Shown here one piece after another: positions 16,834 through 26,826 of a stretch of 40,947 bases of DNA. Source of the stretch: an uncultured Opitutales bacterium (GTDB lineage Bacteria; Verrucomicrobiota; Verrucomicrobiia; Opitutales; Intestinicryptomonadaceae). The DNA lies in assembly GCA_944389315.1 (NCBI GenBank), contig CALXLX010000020.1, positions 1-40,947 of the forward strand, given 5' to 3'. The notes below the pieces were generated by a model. That model did not search any database and had not been told where the DNA came from. It worked only from the letters and a program-made list of their open reading frames with translations. Numbering within the stretch: the stretch's first letter is position 1; each line of letters opens with the position of its first letter. A program made the translations under genes and the position numbers.

Positions 16834-18102
16834 ATGGCGGAATTTTCGGACAGTTCCCTAAAACCCAAGAGCGGGTACGACTTCGTCACCCCGATATGCA
16901 TGCTTTTGCTCTTTGCAATGGGAACGGTATTCATATATTCGGCCCAAAGCTACAATATAGACGAAATTCCGCTTTCGAGGCAGTTTTGGATAAGGCAGGC
17001 GATATTTGTCTGCATAGGCGCCGCCGTGTATGTGGCCATAGCAAGGACGGACTACTCCTTCTTTCTGGAACACGCCCACATAATATATCTGCTCTGCCTG
17101 GCGCTGCTTGTGCCGCTGACTTTGAAGGAGTGCTTCGGGATTCCCATACCCTTTGTGGAAAGCCGTTTCAACTCCACAAGATGGATAAACCTGAAGGTCT
17201 TTTCCATACAGCCTTCAGAAATAGCAAAAATAGGCACCTGCATAATGTGCGCGGCGATGCTCTCGCGCTCAAAAATGGGCTCTTTTAAGGGCTCGTCCAA
17301 GATGCTTGTAAAGATAGCGGTGGTATTTTTTATTCCTATTTTGTTGATTTTTTCCCAGCCAGACTTAGGCTCTACTCTCGTATTTCCACCTATGGTGTTT
17401 TCCATGCTGTACGTATCGAAGCTCTCAAAGAGGTTCTTCGCCGCAACTTTTGCGGCGTTCGCCCTTTGCGTGTCTGTCGTGGCCTTCGACATCTATTCGT
17501 ACAGCGTATTTTTGGCCGAAAACAATATGGGGGCAACCGAGGCCGCAAGGCAAAACGCCTACGGCTCAAACACGCTTTTTCCCCTTAAGGACTACCAGCG
17601 CAACAGAATCTTGGCGTTCGTGGCTCCCGATATCGTGGACCCGCGCGGGCGGGACGTGAGTTGGAACCAGCGCCAGAGCCTGATATCCGTGGGTACGGGC
17701 GGCATGTGGGGCAAGGGAATCGCGGAGGGAACTCAGGCGAAACTCGGATACCTGCCAAGCTCCGTGGCCTATAACGACTTTATCTTCTCCGTGATAGCGG
17801 AGGAGTCGGGTTTTGCGGGAGGGGCGGCGGCGATAGCCCTGCTGGGAACCGTGGTTGTATTCGGGTGCCTGCGTGCGGCGGCTGCCGCGCGCGACAGCTT
17901 CGGACAGTACCTTTGCGTGGGTATAGCTGCTATACTCATGACGCATATTTTTATAAACGTGGGCATGACAATCGGAATAATGCCGATTACCGGCGTGCCC
18001 CTGCCAATGTTAAGCTATGGCGGATCCTTTGTTTTGACTTGTTGTATTTTGTTGGGCCTCGTTCAGAGCGTTTACGGCCACAGACAGAATTTCGACGTCT
18101 AA
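16834..18102 (+). CDS. rodA: RodA, SEDS-family peptidoglycan glycosyltransferase
   Basis: RodA is the integral membrane SEDS polymerase that, with a class B penicillin-binding protein, builds lateral-wall peptidoglycan during elongation. About ten hydrophobic segments are visible. Motifs are STRWINLKVFSIQPSEIAKI, the loop SQPDLGSTLV, the periplasmic loop segment KGIAEGTQAKLGYLPSSVAYNDFIFSVIAEESGF with the conserved acidic residues, and the C-terminal GIMPITGVPLPMLSYGGS. The PSEIAK and LPMLSYGGS forms fit RodA better than FtsW, and no division genes are near. The ATG at 16834 gives 422 residues; an upstream TTG at 16810 would add eight, with no better ribosome site. RNase E/G follows after 37 bases, an arrangement also seen beside mre genes in other bacteria. 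Confidence 0.92.
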   Translation: MAEFSDSSLKPKSGYDFVTPICMLLLFAMGTVFIYSAQSYNIDEIPLSRQFWIRQAIFVCIGAAVYVAIARTDYSFFLEHAHIIYLLCLALLVPLTLKECFGIPIPFVESRFNSTRWINLKVFSIQPSEIAKIGTCIMCAAMLSRSKMGSFKGSSKMLVKIAVVFFIPILLIFSQPDLGSTLVFPPMVFSMLYVSKLSKRFFAATFAAFALCVSVVAFDIYSYSVFLAENNMGATEAARQNAYGSNTLFPLKDYQRNRILAFVAPDIVDPRGRDVSWNQRQSLISVGTGGMWGKGIAEGTQAKLGYLPSSVAYNDFIFSVIAEESGFAGGAAAIALLGTVVVFGCLRAAAAARDSFGQYLCVGIAAILMTHIFINVGMTIGIMPITGVPLPMLSYGGSFVLTCCILLGLVQSVYGHRQNFDV

Positions 18103-18139
18103 CACGGAGGGCCGCGGAAAATAGAACGGACTCGTAACC

Positions 18140-19870
18140 GTGAGAGAAGAAAAAGTAGAATCCAACGAAATCAACGACGACCTTACAAAAAAGCCTCCGG
18201 AGGAGGTGGTCGAACCAGTTTCTGTAGAACAGCTAAACGCCGAGGCGAAACTCCGCGCGAAGAAGCGCCCGCTGCTTGAGAAAATCATCAGAATGCTCAA
18301 GCACGAGGACGACACTTACAGGGAGATAGTCATAAACGTGGAGCCTCTGGAAAAGCGCGTCGCCCTTTTGGTCGACGGCCTGATGCAGAAGTTCGAGATG
18401 GAGCGAGCCGGCGACGAAAGCATGGTTGGCGCCATCTTCAAGGGAAAGATACAGAATCTCGAGGCTGGCCTCAAGGCCGCCTTTGTTGACATAGGCCAGC
18501 CCAAGAACGCGTTTTTGCACTATTGGGACATATTCCCCTCTGCTGCCAACGACAACTCCTACGAGATAGTCCGCGAGAACCGTAGCAAAGCCCAAAAGCA
18601 GAGCGCGAAGTTTTCTACCAAGGACATTCCCGAAAAATTCCCTATAGGCACGGAGATAATAGTCCAGATAACCAAGACTCAGATAGGCACGAAGGGCCCG
18701 AGGGTGACAACCAACATAGCCCTTCCCGGGCGCTATCTCGTGCTGATGCCTTACGCGGGGCAGTGCGGAATATCGCGCAAGATAGAGGACAAGCGCGAGC
18801 GCGAGCGCATAAAGAAAATTCTGCGCTCGATGAAGATTCCGGAGGGAATGGGCGTGATAGTCCGCACGGCGGGCGAGGGCAAGCGTTGGACGTATTTCGT
18901 GCGCGATTTGAACATGTTGCTGTACATCTGGAAGGAGATTCAGCAGCGCATAGAAAGCACGCCGGCTCCCTGCCTCATATACAAGGAGCCCGACATAATA
19001 GAGCGCACCGTCAGGGACTTTCTCACTGAGGAGACGGACAGAATCCTGATAGACAGCAAGGAGGATTACGACAGAATCGTAAAGTCCGTATCGCAGATCT
19101 CCCGCAGGGGCAAGAGCAAGATACAGCTGTACAAGGACAACATTCCCATATTCGAGCGCTACAACATTGAAAAGCAGATAGCGCAGACTTTCCAGCGCAG
19201 GGTGCCTTTGCCCTCGGGCGGCGAAATAGTCATAGAGGAGACTGAGGCGCTCACGGCCATAGACGTAAATACCGGCTCCCACAAGGGCGCGAGTGCCGAT
19301 GGGAAGAATTTCATCGTCCAGGCGAATCTCGAAGCCGTCACCGAGGCGGCGCGCCAGCTGAGGCTCAGGAACATAGGCGGCCTGATAATAATAGATACGG
19401 TCGACATGAAGAGCCGCAAGGACAGGCTCGCCGTCTACAAGAAGCTCAAGGAGGAGATGGAAAAGGACAAGGCAAAAAGCCAGGTTCTTCCCATATCGCA
19501 GCTTGGGATAATCCAGATGACGCGCCAGAGGCACCATATGAGCAATGCGGGCGGATTGTACAACGCCTGCCCGTACTGCGGCGGCAAGGGCGTGGTCAAG
19601 GGCGCGCGCACGATGAGCATAGAGATACAGCGCAAGATTGTCGCGGCGGCGAGGGCGGTAAGGTCCGCGAATCCGGAGTCGGCAAAGACGATAGACATTC
19701 TTGTCATGCTGCATCCGGACAACCTCAAGAGGCTCCAGACGGACGATTACGACCACCTTATAAACCTTGAAAAAACCTTCAATATAAGGCTGACCTTCAG
19801 GGCGGACCCGTCCTACCACGTGGAGAACTTCAGGATTATAGAGGCCGCCACGGGCAAGATTTTAAGGTAG
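18140..19870 (+). CDS. rng: Ribonuclease E/G family endoribonuclease
   Basis: This single-strand-specific endoribonuclease matures rRNA and decays mRNA. An acidic/basic N-terminal extension of about 55 residues precedes the core. The S1 domain (about 90-195) contains [24 protein letters not shown]. The DNase I-like catalytic domain carries the metal-binding aspartates D375 in [11 protein letters not shown] and D419 in [11 protein letters not shown]. The zinc-link Cys pair is C477/C480 in NACPYCGG. It ends shortly after the core, without the long RNase E scaffold, so at 576 residues it resembles RNase G. The start is a GTG, chosen because no in-frame ATG precedes the conserved core. A long open frame on the opposite strand is a codon-bias artefact. 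Confidence 0.93.
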   Translation: MREEKVESNEINDDLTKKPPEEVVEPVSVEQLNAEAKLRAKKRPLLEKIIRMLKHEDDTYREIVINVEPLEKRVALLVDGLMQKFEMERAGDESMVGAIFKGKIQNLEAGLKAAFVDIGQPKNAFLHYWDIFPSAANDNSYEIVRENRSKAQKQSAKFSTKDIPEKFPIGTEIIVQITKTQIGTKGPRVTTNIALPGRYLVLMPYAGQCGISRKIEDKRERERIKKILRSMKIPEGMGVIVRTAGEGKRWTYFVRDLNMLLYIWKEIQQRIESTPAPCLIYKEPDIIERTVRDFLTEETDRILIDSKEDYDRIVKSVSQISRRGKSKIQLYKDNIPIFERYNIEKQIAQTFQRRVPLPSGGEIVIEETEALTAIDVNTGSHKGASADGKNFIVQANLEAVTEAARQLRLRNIGGLIIIDTVDMKSRKDRLAVYKKLKEEMEKDKAKSQVLPISQLGIIQMTRQRHHMSNAGGLYNACPYCGGKGVVKGARTMSIEIQRKIVAAARAVRSANPESAKTIDILVMLHPDNLKRLQTDDYDHLINLEKTFNIRLTFRADPSYHVENFRIIEAATGKILR

Positions 19871-19963
19871 GCAAGATATTTTGTTGTTGCCTAAAATTGC
19901 GCCCGGTACAAAAAGAAAATATTTAAATTTAGCGGAGAAAGAGGGATTTTTCTCCTTGAATAC

Positions 19964-20035
19964 GTCCCCGTAGTTCAATGGATAGAGCAACGGTTTCCGG
20001 TACCGTTAATCAGGGTTCGACTCCCTGCGGGGATG
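19964..20035 (+). tRNA. tRNA-Arg (CCG)
   Basis: The acceptor stem is GTCCCCG/CGGGGAT (one G-U pair), with D-arm GTTC...GAGC, anticodon arm ACGGT-TTCCGGT-ACCGT and T-arm CAGGG-TTCGACT-CCCTG, with discriminator G. The anticodon is CCG, reading CGG. CCA is not encoded. The 72-base cloverleaf folds completely. A small hairpin (GGAGAAA/TTTCTCC, 19934-19955) precedes it. Confidence 0.96.
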
Positions 20036-20053
20036 CTTTTTATTTCATATTAA

Positions 20054-20090
20054 GGCGCGTTTCTTTTCGTCGGGAACGCGCCTTTTTTTT
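20054..20090 (+). terminator. Rho-independent terminator after tRNA-Arg
   Basis: GGCGCGTTTC (20054-20063) pairs with GGAACGCGCC (20073-20082) through ten pairs, followed by eight T. It is 19 bases past the tRNA. Confidence 0.92.
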
Positions 20091-20398
20091 GCGCCTGTTT
20101 TCTTGAATTTTAGGCGCGTGGTGCATGCGGGGGGATTTTTCTTGGCGCGGCCAAAGCTGGTGCATGCCGGGACGTTCGGCAGGTGGGTTTTGCAAAGGGC
20201 GTATAAGCTGGGCCCATGGGCGGTTGCGGCGCGTTTTTGTGCCGGGCAGATAGCCATGCGCATTTGGAGGGCGGGCGGCATGCAAGTTTGCGCAATTTCC
20301 CGCGGAGGGCGGGAAAAAAGGCGCTTTTTTTACCCGGAAAAATGCCCCTTAAAATGCCTTGCGTATTTTGGCTTAAAATGGACAATGTAAAGGTTTTT

Positions 20399-21583
20399 AT
20401 GGATAGGTTAAACAGGATATTGTTTCTCGTCACCATCGGAGGCTTGTCGGCCTTCGGCCCTTTCGTAACGGATATGTATTTGCCGGCTCTTCCAAGTTTG
20501 CCTGAGGCGTTTTCCACCACTCCGTTCTGGGTGCAGATGAGCATGAGCGTTTGCATGATAGGCCTTGCCGCGGGGCAGATTTTCATAGGCCCGCTGAGCG
20601 ATAAATACGGAAGGCGCAAGCCGCTGTTGGCGTCCATGTGGATGTTTGTAATTGCCTCTTTGGCCTGCGTGTTTGCAACGAATATATACTTCTTTATCTC
20701 GATGCGGTTTTTGCAGGGGGTTGCGGGCGCGGGCGGAATAGTGCTTTCGCGGTCGATACCGTCGGACAAGTATTCCGGCATGGAGCTGGCAAAATTTCTC
20801 GCGCTCGTGGCGGCAGTGCACAGCATAGCGCCCGTTGCGGCCCCCATAGCGGGGGGAATGACCCTCGTGTTCGCGGACTGGAGATTCGTGTTTGCGATAT
20901 TGTTCCTGCTCGGTATTGTCCTGCTTATGCTCTCGTACAGGTTGGGGGAATCCCTGGAAGTTTCACGCAGGTCTACATTGTCCGCCGTGGCTATATTTAA
21001 ACTGTACAAAAACGTGCTGCTAGACAAGGTCGCCTTGTTCTACATACTTCAACAGGGCGCAATGGCCATAATCCTTTTTGTGTACATATCTGCCTCTCCA
21101 TACATATTTCAGAATATATACGGATTGAGCGCCGTATCCTTCAGCGGGGTCTTTGCCCTTAACGCGGCCGGGATAGGGTTGGGGGCAATGCTTTCGTCAA
21201 AATTCCGCCGCAGGCGCACGGCAGTGGTGTTCAGCGGGGTTGGAACTTTTGTCGCCGCAATATTGGAGGCGTATCTCATATCCTCCGGCGCAGGGGTTTT
21301 CGCGGTCGAAAGCGTGATATTTGCGATGATGTTCATGTTCGGTTCAGCCGCTCCGGCGGCGGCCGCCATAGTGCTCGACAGCCAGCGCAAAAATGCGGGA
21401 ACGGCCGCGGCCCTGCTGGGGTCTTTGCCGTTTTTCCTCGGCTCGCTGGCCGTTTCGATGACGGGGGTTGGCTCTGTAGTCCATGCCTTTGCAGCCACTA
21501 TAGTAGTGGGAGGCTTCCTCGGAGCAGCGCTTTCTCTGATAGCAAGGCACTACCAGAAAATATACGGGCCGTCCATACTTTGA
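20399..21583 (+). CDS. Bcr/CflA-type MFS drug exporter
   Basis: This is a 12-TM major facilitator family exporter, H+-coupled, of the Bcr/CflA drug-resistance group (DHA1-like). The N-terminus (ILFLVTIGGLSAFGPFVTDMYLPALPSLPEAF) with the TDMYLPALP block after helix 1 is diagnostic, and GPLSDKYGRRKPLL is MFS motif A. The second half contains GALFYILQ-like and pore-lining segments and a final amphipathic LIARHYQKIYG. The ATG at 20399 follows AAAGG by five bases; an ATG at 20378 is possible, and upstream in-frame starts lie in non-conserved sequence. Length is 394 residues. It stands alone between tRNA-Arg and parA. Substrates cannot be read from the sequence. The 300 bases before it contain no recognisable gene. 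Confidence 0.9.
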   Translation: MDRLNRILFLVTIGGLSAFGPFVTDMYLPALPSLPEAFSTTPFWVQMSMSVCMIGLAAGQIFIGPLSDKYGRRKPLLASMWMFVIASLACVFATNIYFFISMRFLQGVAGAGGIVLSRSIPSDKYSGMELAKFLALVAAVHSIAPVAAPIAGGMTLVFADWRFVFAILFLLGIVLLMLSYRLGESLEVSRRSTLSAVAIFKLYKNVLLDKVALFYILQQGAMAIILFVYISASPYIFQNIYGLSAVSFSGVFALNAAGIGLGAMLSSKFRRRRTAVVFSGVGTFVAAILEAYLISSGAGVFAVESVIFAMMFMFGSAAPAAAAIVLDSQRKNAGTAAALLGSLPFFLGSLAVSMTGVGSVVHAFAATIVVGGFLGAALSLIARHYQKIYGPSIL

Positions 21584-21636
21584 ATAAATGTTTTCCTGCC
21601 TCCCGAATTTTTAAAGAGCGGCATTTACAATCTATT

Positions 21637-21667
21637 GCGCAAGAAGGCCCGGGAAAGGGCCTTGCGC
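21637..21667. terminator. Hairpin between the MFS gene and parA
   Basis: GCGCAA and GGCCC on the left, separated by a bulge of three bases, pair with GGGCC and TTGCGC on the right around a GGGAAA loop. No T-tract follows, so termination is doubtful; it may be a leader hairpin of parA. Confidence 0.35.
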
Positions 21668-21745
21668 ACGCATGCAGAGCTTCAATGTGCACAAAATGCC
21701 TTTCGGAATAAGATTTTTCTTTAAACGTACGGGGAATGTGCAAGA

Positions 21746-22531
21746 ATGAAAAATATGTCCGCAAAAGTCTTTTCCATAGCAAACCAAAAAGGCGGGGTCG
21801 GCAAAACCACGACCGCCGTGAATCTGTCTGCCGCATTGGCCAGAAGAAAGCTTAAAACCCTGCTTATAGATATGGACCAGCAGGCCAACGCCACCAGCGC
21901 GCTCGGCTACGAGAAAAAGCAGGGGGCAAGCCTTTACAAGGCGCTTCTCGGAGAGGAGAAGGCGGCCGATAAAATAATAAAAACTCAGCGCGACAATCTC
22001 TGGCTAATACCCTCGGAGATGGACTTGTCCGCTGTGGAGGTGGAGCTGTCTAACCAGGACAACTACCTGCTGCGCCTGAGCGAATGCCTTAAGCCGGTCA
22101 AAGAGTCCGGAGATTTCGATGCGATAGTGATAGACGCGCCGCCGTCTTTGGGAATACTGTCGATGAACTCCCTCGCGGCGTCGGACTATTTGCTAATAAC
22201 GCTGCAGTGCGAGTATCTTGCCATGGAGGGGCTGGGCCAGATATTGGGCATAGTAGACCAGCTGCGCGACGCCGGGGTTTCGGAGAACCTCAGCCTAGGC
22301 GGAGTCGTCATGACGATGTTCGACCCGCGCACAAATCTTTCCAAGCAGGTAGAGCGCGAAGTGCGCGGCTTCCTCGGCGGGGCGGTATTTAAGACCATGA
22401 TTCCAAGAACCGTGCGCCTTGCGGAGGCTCCGAGTTTCGGAAAGACCATATTTGAATACGCCCGCTGGAATGACGGCGCAAGCGCATACGACAAACTCGC
22501 CAAGGAGGTCGCCAAGAAATTCGGCCTCTAA
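21746..22531 (+). CDS. parA: ParA/Soj family partition ATPase
   Basis: This Walker-type ATPase binds DNA non-specifically and, with ParB, segregates the chromosome origin. The deviant Walker A KGGVGKTT (about 15-22), Walker A' LLIDMDQQANAT, Walker B AIVIDAPPSLG and the Soj-type TMFDPRTNLSKQV and IPRTVRLAEAPSFGKTI blocks are all present. Length of 261 residues matches chromosomal Soj. A second Met three codons downstream (MSAKVF) is an alternative start. ParB usually follows, but here RNase III starts 22 bases after the stop and no parB is in this window, so the partner must be elsewhere. A MinD or plasmid ParA origin is less likely given the lineage-typical housekeeping neighbours. Confidence 0.92.
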   Translation: MKNMSAKVFSIANQKGGVGKTTTAVNLSAALARRKLKTLLIDMDQQANATSALGYEKKQGASLYKALLGEEKAADKIIKTQRDNLWLIPSEMDLSAVEVELSNQDNYLLRLSECLKPVKESGDFDAIVIDAPPSLGILSMNSLAASDYLLITLQCEYLAMEGLGQILGIVDQLRDAGVSENLSLGGVVMTMFDPRTNLSKQVEREVRGFLGGAVFKTMIPRTVRLAEAPSFGKTIFEYARWNDGASAYDKLAKEVAKKFGL

Positions 22532-22553
22532 TCCGGGTTTTGGCTGGCTGGAC

Positions 22554-23357
22554 ATGAAGCTAAAAAGCTACATAAAGGGCATATTCAACCCCAAGACGGC
22601 AAAGGCCGTGCGCAGGGCCAAGGCAAAGAAGAAAGCCGGCAAGCTCGAGCTGAAACGCTTGGAGCGCAGGTTTGAATCGCTCGAGGACAGCCTTAAATAC
22701 AAGTTTAGGGACAAGAAGCTTCTCAAGCAGGCGCTCACGCATCCGGGGGCGATAAATTCTGCGGGTGGGAGAATATCGTCAAACCAGAGGCTCGAGTTTC
22801 TCGGGGATTCCGTCCTGCAGGTGATAATCAGCGACGAAGTATTCAGGAGTTTTCCCGACAGGGAGGAGGGAGAGCTGACCAGGGCGCGCATAGCGCTTAC
22901 GCGCGGCAGTTTTCTTGCGGATCTTTCCGAGCAGATGAAAATTCCCGAGTGCCTGATACTTCCTAAAGGCTGCGAGAGCCTGAGAAAGGCCAGAAGCGCG
23001 TGGGAGGATTCCTTCGAGGCGATAGTAGGGGCCATATACCTGGATTCCGACTTCGACACGGCAAAGAGGGTAGTTCTGGGGTGGTACGGCAGGGAAAGGC
23101 CAGATATAGACACTCTCGTCGTGAACCAGAACCCCAAGGGCTCCCTGCAGGAGGCCGCCGTGAAAAATGGCGACAAGGTATCTTACGAACTGTTGGGGCA
23201 AAGCGGCCCCGACCACGACAAAAAGTTTGAGACGGCCGTTTTGATAAACGGCAAGGCCTACGCCTCGGCGAGCGCAAGCTCCAAGAAGCTCGCAGAATCC
23301 AAGGCCGCGGCGCTTGCGCTGAAAAAATATCTCGATGAACATTCTAAGAGCCAATAG
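22554..23357 (+). CDS. rnc: Ribonuclease III
   Basis: RNase III cleaves double-stranded RNA in rRNA processing and mRNA regulation. The signature is NQRLEFLGDSVLQ (about 79-91) and the second catalytic block is EDSFEAIVGAIYLDSD. The C-terminal dsRNA-binding domain starts at NPKGSLQEAAVKNGDKVSYELL and ends ASSKKLAESKAAALALKKYL. A basic N-terminal extension of about 40 residues (KTAKAVRRAKAKKKAGKLELKRLERR) precedes the nuclease domain. The frame is open upstream into parA, but the ATG at 22554, 22 bases after the parA stop, gives a sensible start. It overlaps mfd by 23 bases. Length is 267 residues. Confidence 0.94.
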   Translation: MKLKSYIKGIFNPKTAKAVRRAKAKKKAGKLELKRLERRFESLEDSLKYKFRDKKLLKQALTHPGAINSAGGRISSNQRLEFLGDSVLQVIISDEVFRSFPDREEGELTRARIALTRGSFLADLSEQMKIPECLILPKGCESLRKARSAWEDSFEAIVGAIYLDSDFDTAKRVVLGWYGRERPDIDTLVVNQNPKGSLQEAAVKNGDKVSYELLGQSGPDHDKKFETAVLINGKAYASASASSKKLAESKAAALALKKYLDEHSKSQ

Positions 23358-26300
23358 CGCGGGGTCGAGGTTTCTCTACGGCCTGGCGGCGCCCTCGCAG
23401 GCGGCGTTTGTCGCGCGGGAGGCTTTCGGCGGGGGGTGTTTTGCCCTTAAAGAGGCGGATCTTAGCGTGGTGGTGCTGCCCTCACAAAGCGCGGCGGAGC
23501 TATTTTACACGCGCATATGCGCGTACATGGATATTTTCGGCATCGAGGGCGCCCGCGTGCGCGTGCTCCCCCAGATAGAGGAGGCTCAGGGGCAGGATGC
23601 CGACCGTTTCGACGCATCTTGCGAGCGCATAGGCACCCTAAACGCAGTGCGTCTGGCCAAGGCGGGAAACACCCAGAAGACAGTTGTGCTGACAACCCCG
23701 GAGGCGCTGCTTTCCAAGGCTCCAAAGCCTGAGGCTTCCGAATTTATAAACATATCTACGGGGGGAAAGGTGTCGCTCGAGGAGCTTAAAAAGTCCCTCG
23801 TATCCTTCGGGTACTACAACGAGGTTCTCTGCGAGTCTCCGGGGCAGTTCGCAGTCAGGGGAGGTATAATAGACGTATATCCGATAGCGGCGCAAAGCCC
23901 TGTTAGAATAGACCTTTTCGGGGACTGTGTGGACAAGATAAGAACCTTCGATCCCGACACTCAGCTCAGCGACGGCGTTGTGGAAAGCGTGCGCATAGAT
24001 TCTGCCGAGGAGACCTCCGCCGACGGCTTTGTGCTGGATTATTTCAAAGGCAAGCGCGCAAACTGGTTTCTCGTGGAGCCTTCGGAACTGGCATCAAAAT
24101 ATCCGGACGCGTTTTTCGAGTTTGAAAATATAAAGTCTCCGAAGCGCAATCTTGGTGGAGTTCTGGCCTCCGCCGACGGCAGCTCCGGGGTTATCTGCGG
24201 AGTGGCAGCAATAAACGCCCATTCGGGAATTTTCGACTCCTGCCCCTCGGAGGAGTTTTTCTCGCAGGATTTGTCCGAATTCAGGCCGCCCTCGTGCGCG
24301 GATTTGATAGGCTACGAGGCCTACGAGGCGGAGAGTTCCATGAGGGAAAAATTCATAGACAGGATAGTCTCTTTTGCCAGATCCGGATACGACGTATTTA
24401 TGGAGGCCGCCTCCGAATCCGAGCGCAAGCGCATCAGGGAGCTGTTCGCGGAGCGCGCGGGGGATTATTTCCCCTGCAGGTTTGTAGGATCTCTCAGCGG
24501 GGAGGGTTTCATATTCGACTACCGCCGCAGGGGAACGTCTGCCTCCGGAGAGGGGAAGGAGGAGTATTATGCTCTGTGCCCGGAGGGCAAGGAGGGCGCT
24601 TCCGGCAAAAGGCCTTGCGGGGCGGTTTTCGTAAGCTCGTACGAGTTTTTCGGGCGCAGGGTGAAGGTTAACCTTGCTCCGCGCAGAAAGGTTTTAAGCC
24701 GCAGGGCGCAGGTAGACCAGCTGCTCGACTTCTCTGAATTGGGAGAAGGAGACTATGTGGTGCATCTCGGGCAGGGCGTGTGCAGGTACCACGGGGTTGT
24801 GGAGCTCGAAATGGGCGGCGTGAAGCAGGAGGTCATAAAGCTCGAATTCGAGGACGAGGCGTATCTGTATCTGCCGCTGCACAAATCCTACCTGATAAGC
24901 CGCTACATAGGCCTTGAAAAAGCCCAGCCGAAACTTTCGAGGCTGGATTCAAAATCGTGGATAAAGGTGCGCACGGCCGCGGAAATGGCCGCTTTGGACT
25001 ACGCTTCCGAGCTTTTGGACATGCAGTCGAAGCGTGAGGTGTCCGAGGGGTTTGCGTTTCCGCAGGACGACAAGTGGCAGAGGAGTTTTGAGGATTCCTT
25101 CCCCTTTGTGGAGACAAAGGACCAGCTCCGCGCTATAGGCGAGGTCAAGGCCGATATGGAAAACCCGAGGCCCATGGAAAGGCTTATATGCGCGGACGTC
25201 GGGTTCGGCAAGACGGAGGTCGCAATGCGGGCGGCGTTCAAGTGCGCGCTTGCGGGAAAACAGGCGGCCATACTTTGCCCGACTACAATTCTATGCCAGC
25301 AGCATTTCAAAAACTTTAAGGAGAGAATGTCAGGGTATCCCGTTGTGGTGGAGATGCTCTCGCGCTTCCGCACCCCGCGCGAAGCGGCTAAAATCAGGGA
25401 GCAGCTGGCGTCGGGCCGCATAGACATAATAATAGGAACGCACGCGCTTTTGTCGGACAAGGTGTCTTTTAAGGATCTCGGGCTGCTCGTAATAGACGAG
25501 GAGCATAGATTCGGTGTAAAGCACAAGGAGAAGATTAAAAGGCTCAAGGAGAGCATAGACGTGCTTACAATGTCTGCCACTCCCATACCCAGAACCCTCT
25601 ACTTTGCGATGATGGGCGCAAAGAAGATAAGCCTGATAGAAACTCCGCCGAAAAACCGCTTCCCGGTGGAGACCATAGTCAAGGAGTATTCCGACGAGAC
25701 CATAGTGGAGGCGATAAACGCGGAGGTGTCTCGCGGGGGGCAGGTGTTCTATCTGCACAACAGGGTAAAGAGCATAGACGAGACGGCAGACAGGATAAAG
25801 AGGCTCTTCCCAAACCTCAGGGTGGGAGTCGGGCACGGCCAGATGGACGAGCGCGAGCTGGAAAATTTGATGAGCCGTTTCATAGACGGAAAATACGACA
25901 TTTTGGTCTGCACGACTATAATAGAGTCGGGCTTGGACATTCCCAACTGCAATACGATAATAATAGAGGGGGCAGACAAGTTCGGGCTTGCGCAGCTGTA
26001 TCAGCTCAGGGGCAGGGTCGGGCGCTTCACCCGCAGGGCCTATGCGTATCTGCTGCTGCACAGGCATGCAAAGATAGTGGAGGGCGCGAGAAAGAGGCTG
26101 GGCGCCATACGCCAGTACAATACGGTCGGCGCGGGGTTCAGAATAGCCACAAGAGATTTGCAGCTGCGCGGCTGCGGAAACCTTCTCGGGGCAAAGCAAA
26201 GCGGGCACATCGCGGGGGTAGGGTTCGACATGTACTGCAGGCTCCTCAAACAGAGCATAGCGCGGCTGAGGGGCGACAAAAACGCAAGCGCGGTGCGCGC

Positions 26301-26826
26301 GGAGGTGTATCTTGATTTCGTCCAGACCGGGCTTGGAGTAAAGCCGTCGCAGGGTGTCGGGAAGGCGGAGAACTACTTTCAGGAAATACGCATAAGGGAG
26401 GCGGAGGAGTCTCGCGGGGCGGAAATGGACGCGTTTATCTCCCCCAAATACATATCCCAGGTGCAGCTGCGCATAGATTTGTACAGAAGGATATCTTTGG
26501 CCGTTTCCGAGGCGGAGCTCGAGGAGCTGCTGTCCAATACGCTCGACCGCTTTGGGCCGCCCCCGCCGGAGACTTCAGCCCTGTTCGAAACTTCGCGCAT
26601 ACGCGTGCTCGCCGAGGCAGCGGGCGTGCTGAGCGTTGAAACCGAGGGCGACAGGCTCAAGCTGCGCATAGGCGGCACTTCCGCCGCGCCGGAATATTTT
26701 AAGGTGTTCGGGCATTTTCCCCGCTTGACGAAGTCGCGTCCCGAAGACAAACTCTCCGAGATTAAATATTTTTTAAGAAATGTCGCAACTTCGGCGGCGT
26801 CGAAAAAAAACAGCAAGGCACAATGA
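23335..26826 (+). CDS. mfd: Transcription-repair coupling factor
   Basis: Mfd is a DNA translocase that removes stalled RNA polymerase and recruits UvrA. The N-terminal UvrB-homology module has the QFAVRGGIIDVYP block (about 180). The RNA-polymerase interaction domain starts near GDYVVHLGQGVCRYHG (about 470). Helicase motifs include Walker A CADVGFGKTEVAMRAAF (about 619-635), DEEHRFG (motif II, about 720), SATPIPRTL (motif III) and LYQLRGRVGRF (motif VI), with the TRG region NTVGAGFRIATRDLQLRGCGNLLG. The C-terminal UvrA-binding module has QLRIDLYRRIS. Length is 1163 residues, full. The start overlaps rnc by 23 bases, so translational coupling is likely, and the stop overlaps the next start as ATGA. 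Confidence 0.96.
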   Translation: MNILRANSAGSRFLYGLAAPSQAAFVAREAFGGGCFALKEADLSVVVLPSQSAAELFYTRICAYMDIFGIEGARVRVLPQIEEAQGQDADRFDASCERIGTLNAVRLAKAGNTQKTVVLTTPEALLSKAPKPEASEFINISTGGKVSLEELKKSLVSFGYYNEVLCESPGQFAVRGGIIDVYPIAAQSPVRIDLFGDCVDKIRTFDPDTQLSDGVVESVRIDSAEETSADGFVLDYFKGKRANWFLVEPSELASKYPDAFFEFENIKSPKRNLGGVLASADGSSGVICGVAAINAHSGIFDSCPSEEFFSQDLSEFRPPSCADLIGYEAYEAESSMREKFIDRIVSFARSGYDVFMEAASESERKRIRELFAERAGDYFPCRFVGSLSGEGFIFDYRRRGTSASGEGKEEYYALCPEGKEGASGKRPCGAVFVSSYEFFGRRVKVNLAPRRKVLSRRAQVDQLLDFSELGEGDYVVHLGQGVCRYHGVVELEMGGVKQEVIKLEFEDEAYLYLPLHKSYLISRYIGLEKAQPKLSRLDSKSWIKVRTAAEMAALDYASELLDMQSKREVSEGFAFPQDDKWQRSFEDSFPFVETKDQLRAIGEVKADMENPRPMERLICADVGFGKTEVAMRAAFKCALAGKQAAILCPTTILCQQHFKNFKERMSGYPVVVEMLSRFRTPREAAKIREQLASGRIDIIIGTHALLSDKVSFKDLGLLVIDEEHRFGVKHKEKIKRLKESIDVLTMSATPIPRTLYFAMMGAKKISLIETPPKNRFPVETIVKEYSDETIVEAINAEVSRGGQVFYLHNRVKSIDETADRIKRLFPNLRVGVGHGQMDERELENLMSRFIDGKYDILVCTTIIESGLDIPNCNTIIIEGADKFGLAQLYQLRGRVGRFTRRAYAYLLLHRHAKIVEGARKRLGAIRQYNTVGAGFRIATRDLQLRGCGNLLGAKQSGHIAGVGFDMYCRLLKQSIARLRGDKNASAVRAEVYLDFVQTGLGVKPSQGVGKAENYFQEIRIREAEESRGAEMDAFISPKYISQVQLRIDLYRRISLAVSEAELEELLSNTLDRFGPPPPETSALFETSRIRVLAEAAGVLSVETEGDRLKLRIGGTSAAPEYFKVFGHFPRLTKSRPEDKLSEIKYFLRNVATSAASKKNSKAQ

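Noticed and set aside
18233..19819. A 528-codon open frame antisense to the RNase E/G gene
   Set aside because: It results from the rarity of TTA, CTA and TCA codons in the sense gene. The product lacks recognisable motifs, and the sense protein has full catalytic signatures.
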